Origin: Puffinus mauretanicus
Lineage: Eukaryota; Chordata; Aves; Procellariiformes; Procellariidae
Reading direction: 5' to 3'
Length of the DNA: 64,000 nucleotides
NCBI GenBank assembly: GCA_023333565.1
Contig: JAJKFH010003165.1
Span: 1,302,001 to 1,366,000, forward strand
The notes under the pieces: model-generated
Databases searched by the model: none
Told to the model about the DNA's origin: nothing
What the model saw: the letters and a program-made list of their open reading frames with translations, nothing else
Shown here: piece by piece, positions 25,601 to 38,600 of the stretch
Position numbering within the stretch: the stretch's first letter is position 1
How the letters are laid out: every line of letters begins with the position of its first letter
Position numbers and translations under genes: made by a program

Positions 25601-28060
25601 GCTGGCAAAGGAGATATTTAAACTAGTTTTGTGCAAGACTACACCTTAGCTGCTTTCGTTAAACCAGCATAGCACTTGATGTACTTATCTCACAAAACCT
25701 AGCAGATTAACTAAAATAACAAACTTTGCTCAGAAGTGCTCAGTAATGACATACTATTGAAAAGAAAACATAAGATTAAGAGTAAATATCGCACTTCCCT
25801 CAGATCCAGTCTTGACCCCACACCAGTCACAGTATATGGGGCATTATGAGTACCTTTAATGCCTTTTAATAGATATATAGTTCATGGCTAGGTAAGGAGA
25901 CAGACAGATATCCCACTGCTCCCAAACAGAAACTGCAAACATTGTAAGAAGTAGTCATGTTATTCAACCTTTATTGCAACCAACAACTTCAGGATTTGGA
26001 TTTAAGAAGGTTGTGGTTTTGTTCTCTTTTAATGTGTTTCCAAAAAGAAAAGGCTGCAACCACTGAAGATCTTTGGCCTTGCATCAGCAGCTACAGAAAA
26101 AATTGCCAGATTCAGGAAGCCAGGCTAATGAAAACACACATCAGGACCTGCTTTGTGAGGAAGAACTGCTTGACCCTAACCAGGACGACCTCTTCACTGC
26201 CAGGCCCCGCTCAGCCAAAGGGAAAAAGCAGAATGTGTGACCTGATTTGGCTTTCTCTTTTTATTTGTACGGATGTAACGTGAGCAGACCCGAGCCTCAC
26301 CTTTAAAGAGCCCAGTTGCAGCTGTTAGTTAACACACTGTCCATACCGAGCATAATTTCACTTGTGCAAGAAGGGGTAAGGTTAGGGTTTGCTACAGCAA
26401 ATAACGAAGGGCAGCACCCTTCAATCACAGGAGTAATGAGAGCAAACGTGCTGGGATTTTAGTCCTCGCCACGGCTGGACGTTCATGCTTCCAGGGGCCA
26501 AGCACATACACCTGCGAGGGTACCAAATACTACGCTGACAGGCTTCCCGCGCCACGGGGCTCCGCTGCCTGAAGCCACGTAATGAGCTCTAAACTAGTTT
26601 TAATACAGAAGCAATGAGGTTTGCGGAGGATATCGCTGCTGCTGCTTGTAATAAATAAAATAATATTCAAGACTGCTGTGTCTTCCAGGTAGTATTTTTC
26701 CAGGCACCCATTGAAAGAAAATAATAGTACCAAGTTTAAAAAACAAACAAACAAACAAATAAATAAAAACCACTGCATGTCACCCTATAATTTTTCTGCA
26801 ATCATAAAATTCCCAGGAACAAATCACAGCTATTTATTACATTACCCTACACCGACACCAGCCCGGGCCCACCGTGCTCCCCGACATCAATGGCTCTGAT
26901 CTTACCCTGATCACCCAGGCGGCTGCCAGCCAGCAAGGCAACACATTGGAAGAAAGGTCAGAGTTTAGCTTCTATATTAAAAGAAAGCATACATGCATAC
27001 ATATATATGTATGATGGTCTACAATTGCTATTTTGTATTTACAAGCAAGGGCTGTAGAGCCTGGGCAAGCACCAGAAATATGGCTTTTGACAGTGACTGG
27101 GTAGAGACCTATATTTTAGATTAAAATGGCCAACTACAGGGAAAAAAAAACCTAAATACTTTCTGCAAACTCAGCTGGTTTACTCGGTATCACCTTCTAA
27201 CAAATAGCTCCTAAAACGAAGCAAAAAAGATGAGGAAAGAATTAATTCTATTTTCCAGCTTCTTGCCTGGCTTTTGACAGAACTTTATTCACAAAAAAAA
27301 AAAAAAAAATTGTTTCTCATCTACTTCTTACAGGCAGGCAGGCAGCTCCTCTTTTGTTTGCAAGCACAAAGCATAAGAAGAGAATATCAAAACATTTTTC
27401 TGAAAACACGAAAGCGCAATACTGGAATTCAATGCTCAGATTTTAATTTCCAATTTAATTTAAGAAACTCCACATTATGGAAGACAACTGTTCCTTCCAA
27501 ACTGTAGATATGCTGCTCTCCTGCACCCATATTCTTGTCACATATCTTCATACTTTGCACTTAGAAAATGTAACAGGCATGAGTCCAAACTGGTTCACAG
27601 CTAAAAATTATTTGTCATCCCGGGCACTCTGGTGCAGTCTCAGTTCTGGGTACGTTCTAGGATACATTATTAAAAGTATTATTCAAATTAAAATTCTCCT
27701 GGAAATTTCCATGGAAGTTTTCTTTTTGCCTCTCACATCCAATAACATTTAAGAATATTTTACTCTTAAATAATATTACAAACAGTAATACAATCAAAGT
27801 TTAAAAACAAACTAGAATAAACAGTGAAGCCAAGCTGGAAAGTTCTAAAATCAGCTTTAATGTCTTTATATCCATTTTTAGAACGTTTCAAACAAGCTGA
27901 CTAGTCAAACTTTTGTTCAGCTATCTACGTTTTCTGCAAGTTTTCGCTTTCAGTTTCCATGTTTCAGTACAATATATCTAAGAATAGAAGCAAAAAGTTT
28001 ACAGAAAGAAATTATAACCAGCATAAATATCACTAGAGTCCTAAGTTTTCAGCCAAAAAT
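22601..28060. other. AT-rich non-coding DNA with short tandem repeats
   Basis: No gene is recognised. An AAAC/AAAT tract lies at about 26740-26767, a run of 17 A at 27293-27309 and (CAGG)3.75 at 27331-27345. A minus-strand GTGAGT donor at about 23060-23065 pairs with a possible acceptor at 23211, but its 145-nt interval closes with a stop just before the donor in one frame and earlier in others. ORFs up to 108 codons look random. Confidence 0.6.
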
Positions 28061-28063
28061 TAT

Positions 28064-28076
28064 GGGGGGGGGGGGG
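28064..28076. repeat. Run of 13 G
   Basis: Thirteen consecutive G lie on the + strand, the longest G run in the window. A single run of this length could take part in a quadruplex, but no further G runs lie close by. It is also a likely site of sequencing or assembly length error. Confidence 0.8.
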
Positions 28077-31000
28077 AGGAATTGTAATGAAAAGGTGTGA
28101 TCCTACCCACAGGTAAAGCTATGGATGAGCAGGCTTCGCTCCCATATTTTCTCAAGCAATTTTTGCTCAATGGCACTGCTGAAACGGGACCCCTGGGACA
28201 GTCCAGCTGCTGACAGGGTTTTTTTCTGCTTTTCTAAAGAGGCGTTCATGTGCACGGATAGACAAGAAGAAGCCATGTCAGACTCTGTACACTAAAAAAC
28301 GATCTAGTTAAAAACTGGAAGCCCATTTTTGCCATATTTCACACTACAGCCTTATTTTCACATTGCAAACAGATCCTGCCCTTTTTCAGAAGATGCAACA
28401 GCACACAGAAAAACCATTTCTTCTTTCCCTCCCTGCCTCCCACCAAACCCTCCCCATCTAAAGACATCTTTTTGCTCCTGTTTCTAAATATCACTTACCA
28501 TTATTAACAGCTCAGAGCTAACAAAGAGATGCCTCAGCAAATACCGCCGTTACCACTACTGGGAAAGTCCATCCTCCCTCACGCTCTGCGGAGTCTATCA
28601 AAAATTCACATTGCCATCAGCAAGTAGTTGATAAAATACAACAAAATGCAATTGTTTTATGCCACAGGAATTGAACTTCAGCCCTATGTTGCTGGTGCTG
28701 CAAAGGACCCTATGTCCTTACAACACCAGGCAGCTGCTTTCTCGTCTCTCTCAATGAAGCCTCCAGAGGCTAATTATCTCCACTACATGTTTGTCAATAC
28801 AGCTTTTAATAGTCTACACAATGCATCAGGTTCACAGAAGGAGAACCGTAATTGTTGGTGGTCACTGCCTGCAACAACAGATGCCTGTTCAAGCTTAATA
28901 CGTCAAAGCCCAAACTTTATCCTCAGTAAAATTCATGCTCCTGAAGTGGGGAGCTGGAACCCCACTCTGCCGAGCCTGGAAATGTCACTCTGCAGTGGGA
29001 TGAGAATAAAGGGCCTGGGTTGATGAATTTGCTATTTTTTTTCCCCAGCACTTTGTTAAATAAACTCTATTATAGTTCGCAAAACTACTGTACTCAATAT
29101 TTAGAAAGAAATGTTGTGCATTGTAGATCTGTTATGGTTCAGCACTTTGGCTCAGAGCAGAAATGAAATATGAGCACAGAGATGTAAACAACTGCACTTT
29201 AGCTCTGCCAGACAGTTATGAGGTATAGCTCATCAATACATAAAAAAAAACCCCAACTTGGCTCCACAGAAGACTTTCGTTCACAGATTAAGTATTTAAA
29301 ACTTAAGAGGGCCAGAAATAATTCCCAGTCCCATCACCAAGACGTCCATGTGTGTGTGTCTGTGTACATGCATATATATAAATAATCCATTGATACTAAC
29401 TCCTTTCTGAAGAAGCTGACTTTTTTCCCCAGAACCCTCACAGAAAGTTAGAACTTTTTTTTTCGCAATCCGAAGTGGAAACGCACCAGAAGACAGACAA
29501 AACACAACCTACATAAAATATACAAGCTTCAGTTGCAAATGTGTATTGCCTTCATCTAGTGATGCCATCAGCCTTTGGTGAGGAACCTTTCTTTTGATTC
29601 ATTATCTTGTTTCTTATTTTGTATTTGCCATCTCTGTCATCTCTCAGCTGTAATACATTAAGAAGTCCCCCCACTCCTTTTCCTTGGATCCATTATCCTC
29701 ATCATCTGCAATTTAATCTGACATGAAGTCCTTGCAAAAGCAGAGCAGAACGTAAAGGCTGGCTGTTGTTTTTACAGCAAAGCTATCACCACGGCCTCAA
29801 TCCATCCTTTGAAGGAGGCAATAAACCACAATCTCACCTTATGTAGTGGGTGCCCAGATGAAAGAAAAGCTTATGACAAGGGCAATTCAGAAATCAGTTG
29901 GACATCCATAACTTTGTATGAACTACTAACAGTTTTGCAGACTTGCTCAAATAATTGGTTTAAATAGATTTTCAGCAAAAAGAAAACACCTTGAAGCTTT
30001 CACAAATTTAACCTTGCTGAACAGTGATTTTTTTTGGTATAGTCACTCTCTATTTATAACAGGCATGGCTACAAGGCTAAGAAAAGCCAGTTTCCACTTC
30101 ATCATTTTCATATATTCCCCACTACTGTTTTCTAGTATCCCAGAAAAGGCATTTGCAGTCCAGAACATTGATATATGTGCTTCACAGGGCCCAAGAGAGT
30201 ATCAATAATGATATACACTAGCATGGTGCCACTTTAATTCAAAATAGAATTATGTTCAACATTTGTTTTCTGAGCACAGCACCCATTCAGTATTAATTTC
30301 ATAGTTACCAAGAAAGAGGAATAAAAAGAACACCACCTGATGAAAGCCATGTACCTCCTTAGACTATAAACTTTTTTGTTTCCTTTTGCTATAATTATTA
30401 AAATAGGAGCAAAATGACATTTATTAGAGGAAAATTTCCACCTACCAGTAATGAACTATGAATCTGTGGAAAAAGACTGCACCTGGAAACGGTGTATGAA
30501 AAAGCTCTGAAAAAAAGGTAAGATGACTGATAAAATTTTCACTCCTTAACCTCATATTAAACTTTTAAGATATAGCTAATCTAGAGCACATCATACACAA
30601 AATACTTTGCAAAATCTAAAATGTCCTCACCGCACAACAGTTTAGTGCAGTTTTGTTTGGCAAAGCCCTTTTTCACATGAACCAAGTGCTCCCTCACATT
30701 ACCTCTGCATTGCCTACGCCTTTATGAAATGGCCTAAATGGTACCAAGTCACTGAAGTTCAGTGAGATGCTCTAGTGACTACAAATAACTAGAAGTATTT
30801 CAGTTCACATCACTCTGTGGACCCAGGGGATTAAAGGAGGTGATGTGAGATTATTTTACTGACCCTACATCACGGCTGGACCTTCCCTGTCCCCTGCCTC
30901 GGTGGAAGTGCCATCTGCTCCCCTGAACTATATGCCCGTTGCCCCAGCCAGAAGGGGGTTCTCTGCTTCTGGCCAGCTGCCGATTCCTTGGTTTTTGAAG

Positions 31001-34000
31001 CAGAAGGGCTGCACACCATTGCTGTCCCCCAGTCCTGTGGAGTCAGAGGTTGCACAGTGCTCTCATAGGACTCAGAGCTGCCAGATCACTTGTTCACCGT
31101 GACTGAGGCCACTTAACTGTAGTAAGTGCTTAAAGAAGTTTTGATATTTAACTACCAGCAAATATCTTCTAAAAACATCCTTCGAAACCTTCTTTCTAAA
31201 ATGACAGACGTGTATTAATTATTGTGCTCCTAAGATTATATTCATTCACATGGTCATATTACGCAAAAATGGAAATATTTCTGAAATTCACATTTACAGC
31301 AAAAGCTACGGTCTTTTTTCATTATTTCTTCTACAATGTTGAAGAAAAAAGTCCCCTTGAATGTTAAAAACATGCTTTTGCATTAGCTCACTACTTCTGT
31401 GAACACAGCATATATATTTTATAGCTTAAAAATCATCACTTGGCTAATTTCTATATTTAAACCTTCAGTCAAAAGCACAATAGTATTTATGACACCAGGG
31501 TACATAAGTATGTTACAGGCTGCTACTATAAATCCTTGAGTTTCGACGGGTCTGAATAGCAACTGTTTGAGTGCAGAGTTCCCACAGAACTTTTTTCCAG
31601 ACAGGTCTTGCACAGTACCTCTGGCACCTCAGCTGGGACCCCTGCAAACCCTTCCATTGCACAGACCTATCTCTACGTGGTTTAGCAGCATTTACACATA
31701 TTTAAGTGCAGTCAACACCAAACTTAGAATGCTGTCAACTATTTTCAAGCTCTTGATGCACCGTTCAAGTTACAACTCTTTGATTGTTCAACACCTTTCA
31801 CTTTTATGTGCTTGCAGTTTTTGTTCATTTGTTTGAAACAAAAAAAAAACCCATAGTGCCGGGGATCAAAAATCGCAACGGAAAAAAACCCTATTTTATA
31901 ACACATTTCTGGGCTTGAACACACCCCTCTTTTCACAGGGCAGGCATTTTACGTTATATAGCCTCACCGAAACTGAGAAATCAAACTTGTTCCAAGATAT
32001 GGCACCATAAACAGCCACAAACTTATCATGAAATGCTGTCTCTCTTGCAATAAGCATCGCTTTCTCTTGTTCTCTTTTTCCTTTTATTAAGTATTTGGTA
32101 TCAGGTGCTAAAATTATTAGAAATTTCTTTTCATTTAGCACTGAAAACGACAGCTCTTTTATGTTTCTGAAGCAATCCAGTCAGCTCCTGAGATTGTATA
32201 ACAGTTTTCTCAAGTAATTGAGAACTGGAGAATCCTACAGACTGCAGCTAAGATGGTCAACAAGCGTAGTAAGTTTATCCAGATCTTCTTTAGAAACTAA
32301 AGATTTATTTCTCTACAAACAGATTTTTAAAAGTATATGCACAAACACACACAAGAAAAGCACTAATTTATTTATGACCTTTCAATTAACTTTATGCTTT
32401 CTTCTCCAAGCCCAAAGCTAATCCTTAATATGGAACTGACATTTACATTTTCTGCATCTTAAATGTTGAGTGGGAAAAAGTCTCACAAAGAACTGACAAA
32501 AAACATGACTGCAGAAGGATTTTCAAAGAAAAATTTGATGCAGGACAACCTGATCTGCAGCAAGGACTTCACTGTATTATTGCTAATTTCCACAACACCT
32601 ATAGCCTTGTCCCTTTGATACACATAAAGCATGAACTTCAACGAACTGTTTCCATTGGCAAATAACTTTTCAATTTATTAGAAACTCTACATAAAAAAAT
32701 ACTGAGTTATAATTACCCTTTAATTTCATTCCCAGCATTTTCCAACAGCTGCAGCATCCTCTTCAATTAAGTTTGACTGATGTGTATTGCATATACTCAA
32801 CCAAATATACAATCCAGTAGTCTAGTATGACTGCATCAATTCAAGGACCTCGTTCCTTCTTCACAGAGTAATAGTAACACTCTAAATCCAAATGAAATTA
32901 CAATCTGAAATTGTTCTTCAGGATCTGAAAGGAAGACTCTTCGCCAAACAGCAAGGCTCTTCCACAGAAGCAGCTGTCCTCAGACATGGAGCTACCTCTC
33001 TTTCCCTAAAAAAACCTCTCTTCCCCTGGAGGGAGACTGTTCCCATGAGAACAGCTGGGCAAAAAGGCAGCTCGTGGCCACCTCCAAGCTGACCGACCAG
33101 TCACCAGAAAGAGTAAGGGCTGAGCTTACTCCTTCTCAGAGCACGAGCACGACTTTGAGCCTTTCCCCTCTATGCAGCTGTCAGATGGGTAGAAAAATGA
33201 CCAAAACCTTCACAAATTACTACAGTATGAACTGAAAAAGCAACTTCAAATACCACATCTATTACCTCAGTTTGGAATATTTTCCTTCTTGAATTAAATT
33301 GTAAGTAGGGAAAAAAGTGTACGTTAAGAATATTCTGTAAATTACCATTTCCTATTATTTTTCTAGAGCTACCTGTATTTTCCCTGAATTAGAGCTTCTG
33401 AAAACCTCTGAGTTGCTAGCTATCCTCAACATCCCAGTAAGAGAGAAGATTTTTTTTCTCATCTGCAAAACAAGTAAGCAGCCAATTAAATTTAGCATAA
33501 GAGCACTCTTTTTGTCAGAGTCTGCCTTTGCATTCAGTGGGCATCTATCAGAAGCAGACACGGTACTTGCATTCACAATGTAAGCATAAAAACACCAACA
33601 TATAAACTTGTGTGAAAGCATAATACTATAAATGGGCAATTTCATGGGCATCAGCAGCGACGTTACATTATCTTTTTTCCAAAAAATAATGATGAACCCT
33701 TCCTAAAACAATGTTAACTCTGATTTTCTTTCCACCTCTTCTAATATACCAGTTTAGGTCTTCTCTGGGACAGCTCAGACATATCCTCTATAAACGGCTA
33801 ACTCTTCTACTGCCGTCCTGAAACCACGCAGGGATAACCATGCAGCCCCTTTGACGTTTCTCTACCAACGACTGAAAGGCTGCACTCACTCACAGGTGGC
33901 GTGTATGTTATAATATACCCGGAGATATTCTATATCTTCTCTGAGAGAGTTGAATTCTGTAAATATTGATTGAGAACTGGCTGACAGCTCTCCTAGAATA

Positions 34001-37000
34001 CAAATGTTTAAAATGTTCAACAGTGAAAGATGGACATGCAGAGCTGCTGACTGACTGGTTAGTTTTGTATTATTTCAGAATTTGAGCCCTCTGAGCTCAT
34101 CAGAAGAATCAGCTAATTAACACTATTGAAAGCACCCTGTTTTTGCAGGAAAATGGACTGTCATCACTTTCGTCTTTCTTATGGGTAGTCAGAAGAAAGG
34201 AATAACTAACTTACTGAAACTGTTAGGATTTAATTGTTAAATATTGTTCTAAGGTTAATTCAGATTTTAAACTCCATTTTCTATTTGGATTCTGGACAAG
34301 AAGCTAAGGCGGTTCTGCAAGTGAAAAGGAAATGTTTGCCTGTGCAAAGCCAAAACCACCCATTTTAGAAAAGGAACAGGACTTCAGCAGTGACATGACA
34401 AACAACATATCGCTCAGAAGTAAACAAAAGCATTAATCATCAGATTTCAGAAGAGGAAGAAGCTATCTTCTGGTACTGAAAGTTAATTAATGTTTAAGAT
34501 CATACTGGGATTCTACTCCCAGTTTTCAAAGAAGAGTACAAAATGGGTTGATTAAGGAAAAGGAAAAAAGAAAAAGAACCCACCAAAAAACCCAACAACC
34601 GAACAAAACCACACATCCCCCCAAACTGACATGAATTTAACAGCATAGACCTGAATGCAATCAAAACCCACTGTGTGTATGGGCTAGGGGGCTGTCCAGC
34701 CTAGGAAACATTAGTGTCTTTCAGCCTTTCAACCAGTCCTGAAAGTGGTGCAAGTCTCAACTTGAATCACTTTTCCCCCCCCCTCAAATACTGGCACATT
34801 ACGGAGTTGCCTGTGATTCTCCACCGTACCAAGCAACAAATATAGACAAATCCAGAGCACCTGACAATTGGGGGCAACAAAGCAATCCCTTGGACCGTAA
34901 TAATTCGGTAGGCTTCGTGTCATGCCTTTTTCCATAGCAGCCTCTTTCACTGGAAGCTGAACATAACATCTAGGGTTTTCACAACGAGCTGCCGCAACAG
35001 AGGTGGTAGGGGAGAGTATTTGAAGAAATCTTTGTGGGACTGAATAAGGTATGTGCTGCTCACATGATACTTTCATGCAATCGTACCATGCCTTCTGGAA
35101 ACCTATTTAACAGCTACCTGGGAAACTCGCAAAGAGTGTTTGTTTAGCTCTGGAGCACATTTTACAATCTTATGATTCCAGGCTTACTCTGATTTCCAGT
35201 ATCACTGCAGCCCATACACAGCCCAGTGCAAGACTGTTTTTCCTATTAAAAACAAAACAAAACAAAACCACCCCACATTCCAGTACTGAAATGCTACACA
35301 GGCCTCAAAAGTTATCCAATGCATAGTTTAGCAGGACCACTTGGTTTCTGCTGCTCACCTGACACCCCTAATGCCCGAGGAAGCACTTCCAAAACATGTC
35401 ACTGCTCACAGCATCTCTACAGTAAATCATCGAAACGGAGCCAGTCAACCCCGAGATTAGCTGCATGTGACTTCATGTTATTCCTGTAGGAATCTCTGAT
35501 CCAGAATGTCCATGGAATGTCTAAGCCAGCTGAAGACAGTGCCACTTACACAACTACTATACATGTCTGTTTTCCATAGACAAATCAAAACCAGCTCTAG
35601 ACACCATGTCTATAATGTATATTTATATACATAAACGACATACATACACATATTTTTTAAGTAATTCACTCTTATTTTGAACATTTTCTCAGAGCGACAG
35701 CTCCCTTGAGCAAATATTGCAGACTACTTTCACTAAACAAGCAAGACTTCACATCCAGGAACACAAAGTTTCATTGCAGCAAGTTGTCTTGCAAGACATT
35801 TTATCCTATCTCTGGGAAACACAGGGAAAAATAAATAAAGAAATCATAAAAATAACAAATCAGCATTAAAGCCCTGGAAAGGGTGCCCTCAAAATAAAAA
35901 AAATAAAAAGAGAGAGAGCACACATGCAGAGACAGAGAAGAAAAAAAACTTCAGGAGCGTTTATAACACAAAGACTTTCCTTAATGTTTAAGACACACTT
36001 AAACAGGTGCCCTGCTGAAATAGTGAAGGCATTTATTTCTGATATTCAGCTATATATATAGGTGGTGGTCATATGTGTGTCTGTTGCAGGGTGGGAGAGT
36101 TAAACAGGCGAATAATCTAGAATAACATAAAAATTCCTTGGTTCTTATAAATCTCTTCACTGTGAGGGCAATGCAAGACTAAATCTAGTGTGCACGTATA
36201 GCCTTACCTTTTCTTTCTATAAAGTGATGCTTTCTTTTTATATCTAGTGATGCTTTTAAAATATGCCTAAGGCACTGCAAGATGACGCTGTGCTTCACCC
36301 AAAAGAGTGACTGTGACTCTCCTCCACACAGCCACTCAGTGCATTAAGGAGAAAATCAGCAAATTCAGGTTCAGTGAGCTCTACATTATTTTTGAGACAG
36401 CAAACAAAAATAGTAGAAACAAAACATTCATAGTGAAGTCTATCTTTAACTATTTTTAATACACATTCTGGTTAGTAAATGCCATATCTAGTGAAGTTTC
36501 TCATTACTATAGCTCTAAGCAAAGTTAAAGCTGCAGTGCTGTCAAACAGAGAGGGAAAGGATACAGAGCAGGCACATCCTACCCTCTTTTATCTCCCAGC
36601 AAAACACAATCTAACTATCCTCAGATATGAAAACAACATACTAAGTCACTTATGAAGATCTAAACTTTATTGTAAAAACAGCCTTAGTTTAATATAATCC
36701 TGACCTGTGCTATGCAGCCATCCGAAATCTTGCCAATGATGCTTTCACCACCTTCAATACACACGGTCAGCAAATAAATATCCAATAACCAGCAGTTTAA
36801 ACAGCAGACAGCTTAACCTTTCTCCTGTCTTTAAAAAATGCCAGACTGTTCCGTGTTTGCTCAAGACTCTTCTTTTACCAACATTCAATTTGAATGAGCC
36901 GGTGCAAACGCACTGTTCATCCTCTTGTGAGAGGAGGATGCATTTATGTGAAACATGAGGAGAATGCCTAATGCTGAAATATACTCTCTGCATCCTCAAT

Positions 37001-38259
37001 GAGATTTTATTACAGGGCTCTCTTTCTTCTCGCTGGCATGTGTCAACACGCCTGCAACCATTCCACTTCTTTTATGGCCAGATGCTATCTGTACATTTGT
37101 ATTTATGTTCGTTACTCTATGGGAACACTACATATCACATGTGCATTATAACCCAATTGGGGCTATTTAAAAAATAATCAACCCTGCCACTCCAAACGCT
37201 CGTATGTGATACTGACATAAAAAAAATACTCTGCTAATATTGCATACAGCTAACTTTCTGGTTATTAACAACCAGATTTAAAAACTACTTTGGCTTCCAA
37301 AAGCATTAAGGGCTTGGATTTTCAAATGTGCCTAAAGGTAAGTCCATTTTATAAACTAGCTTTATGGTCCTCAGAGGAAAACCTGGTAGTTTAATTGAAA
37401 ATACAAACAAGTTTTTCATTAAAAATAGTTAATTTGCCTATTGTATCAGAGCTCCATATGACAAAAATTTATAATTTCTGAACTTGTCAGCAAAAACTTA
37501 CGGGTTAAAATCTGTTTAAAAAACCCCAAACAAAGAAACAACAAAAAACATACTACAAAACCATAACCAACTTGCTGCAAAGCTACTTTAAAGAACGTTA
37601 CTAGTGTAACTGTAATTTTTGGTTAAAGAACTATGACTTACAAAAAGAATGGCTTTTAGTGAGACCTTTGAGTATCTTGGGCTGTGACAACTAGATTTCA
37701 CCAGCTTTGATAAATAATAAAAGAACTTGGCAAACATTCAGTTTTTCTAGTCCTCCACCTACATGGTTCTACAGTTCCTATCAATACATTATTTATATTT
37801 CAGGAGCATTCTCCACCCGGTAATCGCCTTCTCCACCAGTAGGAAAGAAGTCTCTGTTGCAAAGATCTTCCATTCCAAGGCAGCAAGGAAGGAAAAATTT
37901 ATTCTTCTAAAAATATGGTTTTCTAGTCATCATAAAAATGCATGTTACAAGTAATGGGACACAGATGCTGCCGTTCTAAATCAAAATCTCTTAGAAATAC
38001 TGAGTTCGAGAAAAGCGCTATCTATGGCAATACCTTTCACTATCGTCTTTGTTAAAACAATAAAAGTTCAATAAAATGAAGCCTTAAAAATATAACTCAT
38101 CTCGATGGCTTCTGTGTCTTCCTTGCTTTTTCCATTTATTTGTTTCTCTTTATTCTTTTCACTACATACCTAATATTCACTCCTCTTAACATCGTATTTC
38201 TCATTCTACCACTATGTCCTTACTAAAACACCATCTCTTTATCACCACTTATGCTGCAG
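28077..38259. other. AT-rich non-coding DNA
   Basis: No gene is recognised. Short (TG)n and (TA)n tracts lie at about 29349-29380 and (AAAAC)n at about 35249-35269. The 131-codon ORF at 28628-29023 and the 115-codon minus ORF at 34729-35076 lack any recognisable domain. A perfect AAG/GTAAGT donor string at 37335-37343 has no good acceptor upstream. Nothing else stands out. Confidence 0.6.
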
Positions 38260-38600
38260 GACTGACCCCAGGAATTGTCTGGAGTGTCCGACCGTTTGGT
38301 TCAGGGGGGGTGGCTATCTCCACGGACTGTCCTGGATCGATCTCTCCCATCGCTCAGCGCCCCGGAGAAGGGATCCCCCCGACGTACCCCCACGAAGCAC
38401 GGCAGGAGTTTCAGAAAGGTCTCGCACTGCTGGAAATGAGATTTTCTTCATAGCTGCAACACAACAGGGCATGTTGTGTTGAGGAGTTATCGTGGAGGTT
38501 GTCAGGGGCTGTATGGGCTGATATGCCAAACTGACAGTATCCCCAGTGTGACAAAATTATTCTTGTTGATCCTTCAAGTTTATCAAGCAAGATTGGTGGC
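38260..38600. other. Unassigned GC-rich, CpG-bearing block with hairpin
   Basis: A sharp change to G+C- and CpG-rich sequence at about 38260-38440 interrupts AT-rich DNA, and a perfect 10-bp inverted repeat follows at 38457-38481. On the - strand the arrangement (AT-rich part, hairpin, then a GC-rich CpG-containing part) recalls an LTR with its R/U5 region. However, I cannot match it to a family and see no clear termini, poly(A) signal or target duplication. The overlapping ORFs of 71 to 79 codons are not recognised. Confidence 0.35.
38457..38481. repeat. Perfect 10-bp stem, 5-nt loop hairpin
   Basis: caacacaaca at 38457-38466, loop gggca, then tgttgtgttg at 38472-38481. The arms are perfectly complementary, and the flanking bases do not extend the stem. 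Confidence 0.85.
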
